DNA from: UBA2943 sp946534895
GTDB lineage: Bacteria > Bacillota > Clostridia > Christensenellales > Aristaeellaceae
NCBI GenBank assembly: GCA_946534895.1
Contig: CAMNDE010000045.1
Coordinates: 1-28,607 of the forward strand
Length of the DNA stretch: 28,607 bases
Direction of reading: 5' to 3'
The position numbers and the translations under genes are program-made. The first letter of the stretch is position 1. Each line of letters begins with the position of its first letter. The notes under the pieces were generated by a model. It saw only the letters and a program-made list of their open reading frames with translations, had not been told where the DNA came from and made no database searches. This document shows positions 1-7,933 of this stretch, one piece after another.

Positions 1-110
1 CTCTTATCATGTTCCTATTTTAGTACCGGAATCATGAAAGTTTACGTATATAGCACGCTTCCTGGAGGCATTCAGGGAAATCCCGCTGCCCTGATACACA
101 GGATTCACGA

Positions 111-149
111 AAAAATCTGCTCCGCACTTCAATGTGCGGGGCAGATTTT
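111..149 (-). terminator. Rho-independent terminator after the GH3 gene
   Basis: Read on the minus strand, AAAATCTGC and CCGCAC arms pair with GTGCGG and GCAGATTTT across a 6-base loop, with one C/A mismatch. A run of six T follows (complement of 110-115). It lies about 35 bases past the GH3 stop, so it probably ends the minus-strand operon. On the plus strand the mismatch becomes a U-G pair, so it could work both ways. Bases 1-110 hold nothing I can identify. Confidence 0.8.
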
Positions 150-182
150 CAATATGTCCGGAAAACGGAAGGAGAATGCTGT

Positions 183-2675
183 TTACAGGCCTGTGGTGCG
201 ATCCATCACGGAGAGAATTCTAGCGCAGCACGCGTCCAGATCCTCCATGGAAAGACTCAGGTCTTCCTTTGCCTCCAGGGCGTCCAGGATTTCCCGGATA
301 TCGGACGGAAGTCCGGGCATGACAAGATCATTGCCGGCGGATACGCATTTGGCTGCGGATGATCCGCCCTTCTGGTTCGTGGTCAGCCAGTCGGTCATGA
401 TGAGACCGTTAAATCCCCATTCCTCACGGGCAATCTGTGTACACAGATCATGACTGTTGGCCGTGTGCTCGCCGTTGACCTTGTTGTAGCTGGTCATGAT
501 GGCCAGGGGCTGGGCCTGGCGGACGGCAAGCTCAAACCCGCGCAGATAGATTTCCCGGAGCGCGCGTTCCGATACAATGCTGTCCACGCCGCGCCGGTTT
601 TCCTCCTGATTGTTGCAGGCGAAATGCTTTATGGTGGTGCCGCATCCCGGCACTGACTGGACACCGAGCGTGAGCGCGGCAGCCATGAGTCCGGATACCA
701 GCGGGTCCTCGGAGTAATACTCGAAATTCCGCCCGCACAGCGGATTACGATGGATGTTCATGCCAGGCGCCAGCCACAGCGTCACGCCGAACGCCTGCAT
801 TTCCTCGGCAATGGCGTGCCCGAGCTCACGCATCAGCGGAAGATCAAAGGTCTGGGCAAGCATGGTGCCGATGGGAATGGCTGTGCAGAACTGGTAATGC
901 TTCTGAGCGCCTTCGTGAAAGTGCATGGTCTGGAACAGACGGTTTTCCAGTGCCTCATACGGGCCCATGGCAAGCAGCGCACCGGTGGACGCGTCGGTTT
1001 CGTAACACTGCTGGAGCCGGAGCCCTGCAGGTCCGTCCGCCAGGACCATGGACGGAAGCATACAGCCCTGAATACGCGTGCTTGTCTGGCCTGCTGCACC
1101 GGGTACGCTGGTGGCCGCACCGCCCACAATGTCTTCTTCCTGGCCCCTCGGCTGACCGCAGACAAGGCGTGCCTTGTCCTGGGTGGAAAGCAGGGAAAGC
1201 GCTCTCTTGACGGCATCGGACAGGGAAGGACGGTCGGTTGTGCCGGGCTGCGGCATATCACGGCAGAGGGCATCCAGGGATAGCGGCGTCATGCCGGCAA
1301 AGTCCGCTTCAATCCGGTTCTTCCAGTCCGAGATCTGCGTTTCGGACGGCCGGATTTCCGCAAGCGCATCGTGAAGCGGGCATGCATTGCGCACCCGGCG
1401 GACGCTAACGTCCCGGGAAAGCTTCAGCGCAGAGACTGGCGTGAGATGCGCGGCATCAAAGCCTGCATAGAATCCGTACATTCCGGCATCCAGCACATAC
1501 TCGCCGCGTCCGGTGTGGAAGCTTGTCAGCATATCAGGTGTGACACGGAAAGAGAGCTCCTCTTCCTGGCCCGGTGCAAGAAGGCCGGTCTTGGCAAAGC
1601 CCGCGAGACGCCGGTGTTCCTTGTGCCGCGCTCCCGGTGCGCAGGCGGCGAACAGAAACAGGGTGGTGCGTCCAGGCACGCGGCCCGTGTTGCGCACGCA
1701 TGCCTGCACCCGGATGCCGTCTTTTTCGGCCGTGGTTTTCACTTTCCCCATGGCAAAGTCCGTATAGCTCAGTCCATAGCCGAACGGGTAACGGACCTTT
1801 TTGTCAAAGGAATCGAAATACCGGTATCCCACATAAATGCCGTCTTCATAGAATTCCTGCTGCAGGTTTCCGCCGTTATGTGAAAACGCGGCACTGGAGG
1901 GGTAGTCTTCATAGCGCATTGCCCAGGTGTCTGTCAGACGTCCGGAAGGATTCACGCTTCCGCTGAGCACGTCAGCCAGAGCGTGACCGGCCTCCATCCC
2001 CGGCTGGGACATGAGGAGGACGGCAGACAGAGGGAGACTGTCCGTAAAGGAGAGGTCCATGATGCCGCCGATATTGAGAAGCAGAATGACATGCGGGTAT
2101 ATGCTGCACAGAGCACTCAGCGTGCATATTTCCTGCTCGGATACATAATAATCGCCGGGTACATCCCTGCGGTCTGCGCCTTCGCCGGAAACGCGGGACA
2201 GCACAAAAAGTGCCGCGTCCGCCTCCGGAACTGTGCCGGGGGCAATGGCACGGCCTTCCGGCGGTGTCATGGGATGCGCGGCGTGTGCACGGTACAGGCT
2301 GTTGAAGTCCCCGGGCACGGACATGTCGTACAGGGACTGAATCCAGGCTCTGCGGCTTTCCTGATAGGACGCTTCATAGGCATCCAGCCAGTCAGTATCC
2401 GCAATCTCAAACCCGGCTTCCCTCAGCCCCTGATCCAGTGTAACCACCTCCCGGCAGTTCACGGATCCGGAGCCGGTGCCGCCGATCACGGGATGCCGGA
2501 CACCGGCCCCGAACAGCGCAAGCCGGGCACCGGGCCTGAGCGGAAGAATGCCATGGTTTTCCAGGAGCACCATGCCTTCCGCGCCTGCGCGGCGGGCAAG
2601 CACTCTGTGCGCACGTTCAAGGGGAGAGACGGAGGTATCCGGCTGTACGCCGGTTCTTTCCCGCCTGCAGATCAT
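183..2675 (-). CDS. Glycoside hydrolase family 3 beta-glycosidase, permuted domain order
   Basis: About 830 residues. The order is reversed relative to classical GH3. The alpha/beta-sandwich domain comes first (about residues 15-250), with an SGEGxDR motif whose Glu165 is the likely acid/base. A fibronectin-III-like region follows (about 310-420). The TIM-barrel domain is last, with GRNFEYYSEDP (648-658), KHF (683-685) and MTDW, whose Asp762 is the expected nucleophile. This inverted order is known in some clostridial GH3 enzymes, for example from Ruminococcus. No signal peptide is seen, so it is probably cytoplasmic, cleaving imported beta-linked oligosaccharides. The ATG at 2675 is chosen because it overlaps the upstream stop as ATGA and has AGGAAGGAG about 10 bases upstream; an in-frame ATG at 2714 lies inside the previous gene. 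Substrate (glucose, xylose or GlcNAc) cannot be decided. Confidence 0.93.
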   Translation of the reverse strand: MICRRERTGVQPDTSVSPLERAHRVLARRAGAEGMVLLENHGILPLRPGARLALFGAGVRHPVIGGTGSGSVNCREVVTLDQGLREAGFEIADTDWLDAYEASYQESRRAWIQSLYDMSVPGDFNSLYRAHAAHPMTPPEGRAIAPGTVPEADAALFVLSRVSGEGADRRDVPGDYYVSEQEICTLSALCSIYPHVILLLNIGGIMDLSFTDSLPLSAVLLMSQPGMEAGHALADVLSGSVNPSGRLTDTWAMRYEDYPSSAAFSHNGGNLQQEFYEDGIYVGYRYFDSFDKKVRYPFGYGLSYTDFAMGKVKTTAEKDGIRVQACVRNTGRVPGRTTLFLFAACAPGARHKEHRRLAGFAKTGLLAPGQEEELSFRVTPDMLTSFHTGRGEYVLDAGMYGFYAGFDAAHLTPVSALKLSRDVSVRRVRNACPLHDALAEIRPSETQISDWKNRIEADFAGMTPLSLDALCRDMPQPGTTDRPSLSDAVKRALSLLSTQDKARLVCGQPRGQEEDIVGGAATSVPGAAGQTSTRIQGCMLPSMVLADGPAGLRLQQCYETDASTGALLAMGPYEALENRLFQTMHFHEGAQKHYQFCTAIPIGTMLAQTFDLPLMRELGHAIAEEMQAFGVTLWLAPGMNIHRNPLCGRNFEYYSEDPLVSGLMAAALTLGVQSVPGCGTTIKHFACNNQEENRRGVDSIVSERALREIYLRGFELAVRQAQPLAIMTSYNKVNGEHTANSHDLCTQIAREEWGFNGLIMTDWLTTNQKGGSSAAKCVSAGNDLVMPGLPSDIREILDALEAKEDLSLSMEDLDACCARILSVMDRTTGL

Positions 2676-3571
2676 GGCAGATCGTCTCCTTCCTGAGCCC
2701 CACGGCTCCGGCACCAGCTTTCCAGCATTTCTGAGTCCCGGTAACCGGGCAGAAGATGGAAAAGATCAGCTGCCTGTTCATATTCTGCTTTTTCCATGAG
2801 GGTATTGGCGTTTTCGTAGAGCTGCGCGTCCAGGTCTTCCAGTTCCACATGATATTCGCGCAGTCGCTTCCAGGCGTCGGAGATCATGCTGAATTCGTTC
2901 CTGTCCAGAGCCTGCGTGGCATAGATGCGCATGGTTTCCTGGAGTCTGTAGAGTGCGTCCTCCCATACGCCGCTGTGATAGAAGGCATCGGCGGCTTCGG
3001 GATACTGCTCCTGCTGAAAACGCATATCACCCAGGCGGTAGTACACGTCCTGGACCAGCGTCTGGCTGTCTTCGTAGTCTCCGGATGCCAGGAATGCCTC
3101 AAGCGCGGTATCCAGATCATTGCGCTCCAGTGCCCACTGGCCTTTGCGGTAATAGGTTTCATGCACGCGCAGCGGCGCGTCTTCCCATTCGCCCAGGGAG
3201 TCAAAGATGCGGGCGGCTTCATCAAAGCGGCTGTGCACCAGATCGTCCTGTGCCAGGCTGTACAGGCTCTGCCATGCCCGGTCCGCACTGTCCTGCCATG
3301 GGCCCAGGGATGAGAAGAGATCCGCGGCTTCCTGATATCTGCCCGCAGCATAGCTGCGCTCAGCCCGGTAGTAGGTATACTGTGGAACAAAATAGCGCTG
3401 GTAGGCGAAGTATCCGAGCACAGAACAGATGCCCAGGATGATCAATGTGCGGAGCGTGATCTTCAGAACATGATGAATCCGGATATTCCGGATGGCTCTG
3501 CGTGCGGACGACGGGGTGACAAACTGATTTGCCCGGGCGTCACGGCGGGGATTCCGGTATCTTTTAGCCAT
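2672..3571 (-). CDS. Membrane-anchored TPR-like repeat protein
   Basis: About 299 residues. A basic N-terminus (MAKRYRNPRR) is followed by one membrane segment (about 38-58). The rest is a chain of helical repeats of about 38-40 residues. Each has an EAA-type helix followed by a turn like LGPWQDS, LGEWEDA, SGDYEDS, SGVWEDA or LPGYRDS. This Gx(W/Y)xDS style of TPR/Sel1-like repeat is common in Clostridia membrane and zinc-ribbon proteins of unknown function. The ATG at 3571 is preferred because GGAGG lies 5 bases upstream; earlier in-frame ATGs sit on or before this site. It overlaps the kinase gene by 8 bases and the GH3 gene by 4, so all three are translationally coupled. It may be a scaffold or sensor; its role is unknown. 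Confidence 0.85.
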   Translation of the reverse strand: MAKRYRNPRRDARANQFVTPSSARRAIRNIRIHHVLKITLRTLIILGICSVLGYFAYQRYFVPQYTYYRAERSYAAGRYQEAADLFSSLGPWQDSADRAWQSLYSLAQDDLVHSRFDEAARIFDSLGEWEDAPLRVHETYYRKGQWALERNDLDTALEAFLASGDYEDSQTLVQDVYYRLGDMRFQQEQYPEAADAFYHSGVWEDALYRLQETMRIYATQALDRNEFSMISDAWKRLREYHVELEDLDAQLYENANTLMEKAEYEQAADLFHLLPGYRDSEMLESWCRSRGAQEGDDLP

Positions 3572-4487
3572 CATTGCCTCCATGCCGCTGCGCCAGTTTT
3601 TCTGCCAGATGAAGAGCGCCTTCGGCCGGCGTGTGATACGGATCGTGGATGGCAAGTGCCGGTATGGTGGCGGTCAGTACCTGTTCCAGGCGGGAACGGA
3701 TGAACCGGTTGTTCCGGAGAACGGATCCAACCAGAGCGGCTTCGCCGCTGTCAAGCCCCAGCCTGCGCATGGCGGTGAGCACCAGGATGGAAAGCTCCCT
3801 GGCGCAGCTTTCAGCAATGCTTTCAGCAGCCGCGTCCCCGTTTTCCAGAGCAGGGGACAGAAGCCGTCCGAGTCCGGCCACGCCCTGCTTGCCCGTTTCC
3901 GGCGCATACAGCCATGTAATCAGCTCGGGAATGCTGTGCATGCCAAGATAGGAAAATACAAGCTCTGTCAGCTGAGTGCGCGGTCCGCGGCCGTCACCGG
4001 CACGGACCACGGCGCGCAGTATATCCCGGCCAATGGCATATCCGCTTCCCTCATCATCGATCAGATAGCCATAGCCGCCGGTGCGCACGGTCTGTCCCGT
4101 GGCCAGGTTCCGGCCGTTGCACACGGAGCCTGTGCCCGAGACCAGCACGCAGCCGCTGCCGTCCAGGGCTCCGGCCAGTGCAATCTCGTGATCGCCGAGA
4201 ATCTGAAGCGGACCGCTGTATCCATTGCTGCGCACGGTCTGTTCCAGTCCGGCAACCGCCTTGGCATTGCTCACGCCTGCAGCGCCGATAACCAGCGCGT
4301 CCAGATGCTCAAGCCCGCCCAGGGTGTGTTCCATGAAATGAAGCGCATCCATGCATGAAAGGTGCACCTGTTCCGGTGCATTTCCGTTCAGGTTCAGCGG
4401 CCCGAAAAGCGCAGAAACGGTCTCTCCGCTTTTGACAAGCACTTCCGTTTTTGTCCCGCCGCCGTCCCAGGCTGCCACAGCACCCAC
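3564..4487 (-). CDS. BadF/BadG/BcrA/BcrD-family sugar kinase (N-acetylglucosamine kinase-like)
   Basis: About 307-309 residues with the ASKHA fold. Numbering from the ATG at 4493, the phosphate-1 loop DGGGTKT is at 10-16, GDHEIAL at 100-106, the phosphate-2 loop SGTGS at 119-123, and a GGYGYLIDDEGSGYAIG segment at 139-155, typical of the N-acetylglucosamine kinase branch of this family. The likely reaction is ATP-dependent phosphorylation of an amino sugar or hexose released by the GH3 enzyme further down the operon. Start choice: the ATG at 4493 has GGAGG only 1 base away, which is too close, whereas the GTG at 4487 (codon 3) has a 7-base spacer, so 4487 is used here. The iron-sulfur-linked benzoyl-CoA reductase or dehydratase activator role of other family members is unlikely given the sugar-enzyme context. 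Confidence 0.88.
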   Translation of the reverse strand: MGAVAAWDGGGTKTEVLVKSGETVSALFGPLNLNGNAPEQVHLSCMDALHFMEHTLGGLEHLDALVIGAAGVSNAKAVAGLEQTVRSNGYSGPLQILGDHEIALAGALDGSGCVLVSGTGSVCNGRNLATGQTVRTGGYGYLIDDEGSGYAIGRDILRAVVRAGDGRGPRTQLTELVFSYLGMHSIPELITWLYAPETGKQGVAGLGRLLSPALENGDAAAESIAESCARELSILVLTAMRRLGLDSGEAALVGSVLRNNRFIRSRLEQVLTATIPALAIHDPYHTPAEGALHLAEKLAQRHGGNDG

Positions 4488-4520
4488 ATGCATCCCTCCG
4501 TATCCTTTTTCACTGCTGTA

Positions 4521-4526
4521 AGTATA
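4521..4526 (-). promoter_or_regulatory. Possible internal -10 element before the kinase gene
   Basis: The minus strand reads TATACT in the 35-base gap between the 158-residue gene and the kinase, one mismatch from consensus. No good -35 is found at 16-18 bases, so this is weak. An identical TATACT sits upstream of the 158-residue gene at 5038-5043. Confidence 0.3.
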
Positions 4527-4528
4527 CT

Positions 4529-5005
4529 CTAAACAGCCGTTCCAGAAAAGGGCTGAGCAATCTTTTCAGCGTGGATGCGGAATTCGGATACCAGAGCAAA
4601 CCGGGCATGCAGCACCTGAAACAGCATTTCCAGGTTTTCCAGCGCGTTCCGCTCCGGGCGGGGCGGATATCCCACGAAGCAGGCAAGGTCACGCAGCTGC
4701 GGAAGCGCCATGGACTGGGGCAGGCCGGTCATGCAGAAGATCTCCCTTTTCGGAAAGAACCGCTTAAGCAGAAGACCTTCCGAACGGTCCCAGCACAGAA
4801 AGCAGTCATCCGGCGCGCACCATTCGAGCATGCCCTTCATGGCATGGCAGAGCGTGGAGGATGGCAGAGCCAGGTCCTGAAGCTCCCCGGTGAAAATGCG
4901 GGATGCGTACCAGGAACGGCAGCGCCAGCGACTGTCCATGCGCGCGGCAGCAAGATGGGAACAGGTACCGGAGGCATCCATGAGTGCGGAAAACAGAATT
5001 GTCAT
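4529..5005 (-). CDS. Hypothetical protein, first gene of the kinase/GH3 operon
   Basis: About 158 residues. I do not recognise a family. It has no signal peptide or membrane segment. It is rich in aromatic and Cys residues (a CDDCFLCWD-like stretch near the middle) and has a PPRPERN segment near residue 115. AGGGGG lies about 9 bases before the ATG, and a TATACT box lies 33 bases upstream. The gene runs in the same direction as the kinase, repeat protein and GH3 enzyme, with a 35-base gap, so it is probably the operon leader. The middle part (DDCFLCWDRSEGLLLKRFF) could be an NTP-like or sugar-binding pocket, but that is not demonstrable. Coding is supported by position, ribosome site and the lack of a better frame rather than by homology. 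Confidence 0.6.
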   Translation of the reverse strand: MTILFSALMDASGTCSHLAAARMDSRWRCRSWYASRIFTGELQDLALPSSTLCHAMKGMLEWCAPDDCFLCWDRSEGLLLKRFFPKREIFCMTGLPQSMALPQLRDLACFVGYPPRPERNALENLEMLFQVLHARFALVSEFRIHAEKIAQPFSGTAV

Positions 5006-5037
5006 GCGGCAGGCCCCCTTTCCAGGATTTCATGGAA

Positions 5038-5043
5038 AGTATA
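5038..5043 (-). promoter_or_regulatory. Candidate -10 box for the kinase/GH3 operon
   Basis: The minus strand reads TATACT, placed 33 bases before the ATG of the 158-residue gene. The -35 region is poor, which could mean activator dependence. The intergenic region is shared with the divergent WYL regulator gene, so the regulator could act on both directions. Confidence 0.35.
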
Positions 5044-5085
5044 CAGGAATCCACAGAAAAGTGTGTTGCATTTTCACAGCAAAAC

Positions 5086-5113
5086 TTGACAAAGCCTGTT
5101 TTTTCCCTATGAT
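5086..5113 (+). promoter_or_regulatory. Sigma-A promoter for the WYL regulator/esterase operon
   Basis: A perfect -35 TTGACA (5086-5091), a 16-base spacer and a -10 TATGAT (5108-5113) lie 32 bases before the ATG at 5146. The ribosome site AGAGGAG is 5 bases before that ATG. This is the best promoter match in the window together with the one before the YesL gene. Confidence 0.85.
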
Positions 5114-5145
5114 TTTTACCAGAAAAACGGAAAAGAGGAGTCGTT

Positions 5146-6102
5146 ATGGCAGGAAGCATTTCGGAGACCAAGAAAATGCTGGTGCTTTCCGTGCTCCAGG
5201 TTCTGGAAAAGTATTCGGATGAGGAACACCGCATGCATCAGCCGGAAATCATACGCCTGATCGAGGAGACAACCGGGCTCACATCCGAGCGCGGCAGTAT
5301 CCGCCGATGCCTGACCACGCTTCAGGAAGCCGGGTACCCGGTGGTGTTTGATCACGGCTGGTACTACCGGCACACCTTCAGCGATGCGGAGCTGAATCTG
5401 ATCACGGATTCGCTTCTGTACAACCCGGCGGTTCCCATGTCCGTGCGCCAGGACCTCATTGCGAAGATTTCGGACATGTCCAGCGATTATTATGTGCCCC
5501 AGGCCCTGCAGGCGCTGCAGAAACCCTATAACCCGGAATTTCTGCAGACGCTGGACATCGTGCATGACGCCATGCGCCGGCACAGGCAAATCCGCTTTCA
5601 GTACGGGAACTTCGATGTGGACAAGAAACTGCACATGAAGTGCAACCGGGACGGAACGGAGCGCTTTCTCACGGTGAGCCCCTACCGGGTGGTCCAGTCC
5701 GGCGGACGCCACTATCTCATAGCCAATACGGAAGGCTATGATACGCTGTCGCATTACCGGCTGGACCGGATGCAGTCCGTGGAGAGGCTTCAAACGCGCA
5801 TGCGGCCGCTGAGGGAGGTTGAGGACGGGAACTCGCTTCTGAGCATGCCCCGGTATCTGGCACAGCATCCGCATATGTTCTCAGGCCCGGTGTTCACCTA
5901 TCAGCTCCGGTGCAAGCGCTTCATGGCGGGGGATATCCTGGACTGGTTCGGCACGGACACCGTGTTCCGGCATGTGACGGAGGACAGTTTCCTGGCCGTG
6001 GTCCGGGTGGATGCCCAGTCCATGAAATACTGGCTGCGGCAGTACGGCGAGCATGTGGAACTCGTGGAAGGAAAGGAAGAGACAAGCAATGAAGAATCAT
6101 GA
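5146..6102 (+). CDS. WYL-domain transcriptional regulator
   Basis: 318 residues. The N-terminal winged-helix region (about 1-70) contains HQPEIIRLIEETTGL and RGSIRRCLTTLQEAG, typical of DeoR/YafY-like WYL regulators. The WYL domain (about 140-225) includes SPYRVVQSGGRHYLIAN, where the signature WYL reads HYL, then HYRLDRM. A WCX-like C-terminal extension follows (about 235-310). These proteins usually sense a small ligand or nucleic acid through the WYL pocket and act as repressors or activators. The gene is divergent from the kinase/GH3 operon and overlaps the esterase gene by 14 bases, so it probably controls both sides of this sugar locus. The ligand is unknown. Confidence 0.9.
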   Translation: MAGSISETKKMLVLSVLQVLEKYSDEEHRMHQPEIIRLIEETTGLTSERGSIRRCLTTLQEAGYPVVFDHGWYYRHTFSDAELNLITDSLLYNPAVPMSVRQDLIAKISDMSSDYYVPQALQALQKPYNPEFLQTLDIVHDAMRRHRQIRFQYGNFDVDKKLHMKCNRDGTERFLTVSPYRVVQSGGRHYLIANTEGYDTLSHYRLDRMQSVERLQTRMRPLREVEDGNSLLSMPRYLAQHPHMFSGPVFTYQLRCKRFMAGDILDWFGTDTVFRHVTEDSFLAVVRVDAQSMKYWLRQYGEHVELVEGKEETSNEES

Positions 6103-7177
6103 CATGCATGCGTGCCTGCGCCTTCTGGGGCAGGCCGTGATGGAAAAGGATACAGTGCGTTTGTTCCATACGGGCCAGGGCGTGGAAACCTGGATGAACG
6201 GCTCCTGGCTGCGGGCGGAGTTTGAGAGTGCGGACACCGGTTTTGAGGAGTGGATCCGCGTTCTCATGGACGGGTATGAGATGATCCGCATGCCGCTGGA
6301 GAGCGGACGTGTTCGCGTGACGCTGATCCGGAACCTGACGCCGGGTACCTGGCACCATATCCGGATCATGAAGGAAGTCCAGGCCATGGAGGGGAGTCCG
6401 GAAGGCCTGAAGCTGCTGTCTCTGGAAAGCGACGGGGACCTGGAAGTCAGAACGCCCAGAAAGCCGGAGATACTCTTTCTGGGCGACAGCCTGACCTCCG
6501 GCGAGGGCCTGGGCGGTGCCCGGGGACTGGTGGACTGGAAGTCCTGCACATTCTCCACCCGCGGACATTATGCCTATGCCGCGGCGGAAAAGCTGGGCAT
6601 GGAACCGGTGCTCCAGTCCCAGTGCGGATGGGGCGCATGCCGCAGCTGGGACAATCATCCCGACCAGCACGCCCGGCGCCTGCTTGACGGCATGCACCGC
6701 CTGTATGCAAAGGATGTCGAGGCGGAGCCGGAAAAGCTGGAGCCGCGGGCCGTGGTGATCAATCTGGGCACCAATGACAACAGTGCTTTTGGCGGGAATC
6801 CCTATACGGATCCGGAAGGCCGCGTGTACCGGCTGCGCCGGGATGCACAGGGCAGACGGGTCCGGGAGGATGAGGAAGTCTTCCTGAAGAGCATGCAGGA
6901 GCTGCTGGATGACCTTGAGGCGCGCTATCCCGGAGTCCCTCTTGTATGGGCTTATGGCATGTGCGGACATGATCTGAAGGACCTGATTCAGGAAGGTCTG
7001 GACCGGCACGCAGATGCCGGCGGTCCGAAGATTCCGCTTCTGCTTCTGCCGGCGTGTCCGGAAGAAGAGGAGGGGAGCAATCATCACCCCGGCGCACAGT
7101 GCCACAGGAAGGCGGGCCTGGTGATTGCGGCATACCTGAAAACCCTGCCCGGCATGGGAAGAGACAAGATGGAATGA
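6089..7177 (+). CDS. SGNH/GDSL esterase, CE2-like carbohydrate esterase
   Basis: About 362 residues. The N-terminal part (about 20-120) resembles the jelly-roll domain of carbohydrate esterase family 2. The SGNH domain then shows GDSLTSGEG (Ser134, block I), the block-II-like Gly in GWGA (Gly182), GTND (Asn229, block III) and NHHPG (His333, block V). The position that often carries the catalytic Asp is Asn331; some CE2 enzymes work with a Ser-His dyad, so activity is still expected. The likely role is removing acetyl groups from sugars. No signal peptide is seen, so the enzyme should be cytoplasmic, acting on imported oligosaccharides before the GH3 enzyme. The ATG at 6089 is chosen for its AGGAAGAG site; the frame is open further upstream but overlaps the regulator more deeply. 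Confidence 0.85.
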   Translation: MKNHDMHACLRLLGQAVMEKDTVRLFHTGQGVETWMNGSWLRAEFESADTGFEEWIRVLMDGYEMIRMPLESGRVRVTLIRNLTPGTWHHIRIMKEVQAMEGSPEGLKLLSLESDGDLEVRTPRKPEILFLGDSLTSGEGLGGARGLVDWKSCTFSTRGHYAYAAAEKLGMEPVLQSQCGWGACRSWDNHPDQHARRLLDGMHRLYAKDVEAEPEKLEPRAVVINLGTNDNSAFGGNPYTDPEGRVYRLRRDAQGRRVREDEEVFLKSMQELLDDLEARYPGVPLVWAYGMCGHDLKDLIQEGLDRHADAGGPKIPLLLLPACPEEEEGSNHHPGAQCHRKAGLVIAAYLKTLPGMGRDKME

Positions 7178-7191
7178 ACCTGAGTGCATGC

Positions 7192-7221
7192 AAAAAGCCT
7201 GTGCGGACGCACAGGCTTTTT
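7192..7221. terminator. Perfect bidirectional rho-independent terminator
   Basis: A 30-base perfect palindrome: AAAAAGCCTGTGCG (7192-7205), two central bases, then its exact complement (7208-7221). It carries A5 on one side and T5 on the other, so it can stop transcripts from both strands. It lies between the convergent esterase gene (plus) and coiled-coil gene (minus), 14-16 bases from each. Confidence 0.92.
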
Positions 7222-7236
7222 CAGGTAAGTCAGGAT

Positions 7237-7917
7237 TTATTCCGTATAGTACTTCAGAAGTTCCTCCACTTCGGCCAGACGCTGGCGGATGACATCCATC
7301 TGATCCCGGATGCTGTCCGCCTTTTCTTCGTAGCCGGTGGCCGGCAGCGCATCGAGCTGGGCCTGGAAGTGGGTCAGCTGGTCATTGAGGACAGCGGTGC
7401 GGGTCTGCAGACCGCCCACCAGCGCATGCCGGGCGCCCTCCAGAGCAACCCAGAGCCCGCCGGTATACTGTCCCTGGCGCTTTTCCATCTGATCCCGCAG
7501 CACAGTGATGGCACTGTCCAGCAGCCGGTCAGCCTCGGTCAGCTTTTCCGTCTGCGCCGCGGCCAGGGTCACTGTGGCCTGGTTCTGTTCCAGCATGCCT
7601 GTCAGGGATGTGTTCAGTGCCGTCAGGTCTGCGATCTGCGTGCGCAGCTCCTCGGCTTTGGCGGTGGACTCATCCAGGCTCAGCTGTGCTTCCCGGATAT
7701 CGTTTTCCACCTGGGTGAGTTCTTCCTGGAGCGTTTCCTTTTCCGCCGCTGTCTGCTGCCAGCGGTTCTGGCTTTCCGCAAGGTCGGACTGCAGGGTATC
7801 CACCTCAGTCTTCAGGGACTGGTTCCGCATGAAGATTCCGGCCACCAGGGCCAGGGCAAAGAGCATGGCAAGGACGGCGATCACCATGGTCGAACGCTTT
7901 GTTTTCTTTTCCGGCAT
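7237..7917 (-). CDS. Membrane-anchored coiled-coil protein
   Basis: 226 residues, family not recognised. A short basic N-terminus (MPEKKTKRS) is followed by one membrane segment (about 10-30). A long heptad-patterned region runs from about 32 to 125, rich in E/Q/L/A. A short globular patch (TGGLWVALEGARHALVGG) comes near 150-168, and a second helical stretch reaches the C-terminus. Topology should be N-in with the coiled coil outside the membrane. The AAGGAGGG site lies 6 bases before the ATG. The gene follows the other coiled-coil gene after 16 bases, so they are co-transcribed and may form a hetero-oligomer. It resembles cell-division or envelope-spacer proteins only in architecture. Confidence 0.82.
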   Translation of the reverse strand: MPEKKTKRSTMVIAVLAMLFALALVAGIFMRNQSLKTEVDTLQSDLAESQNRWQQTAAEKETLQEELTQVENDIREAQLSLDESTAKAEELRTQIADLTALNTSLTGMLEQNQATVTLAAAQTEKLTEADRLLDSAITVLRDQMEKRQGQYTGGLWVALEGARHALVGGLQTRTAVLNDQLTHFQAQLDALPATGYEEKADSIRDQMDVIRQRLAEVEELLKYYTE

Positions 7918-7933
7918 GAAGATCCCTCCTTAC

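Noticed and set aside
34..453. Plus-strand open frame at the left edge
   Set aside because: Most of it is antisense to the GH3 gene, and it crosses the GH3 terminator. No ribosome site or family match.
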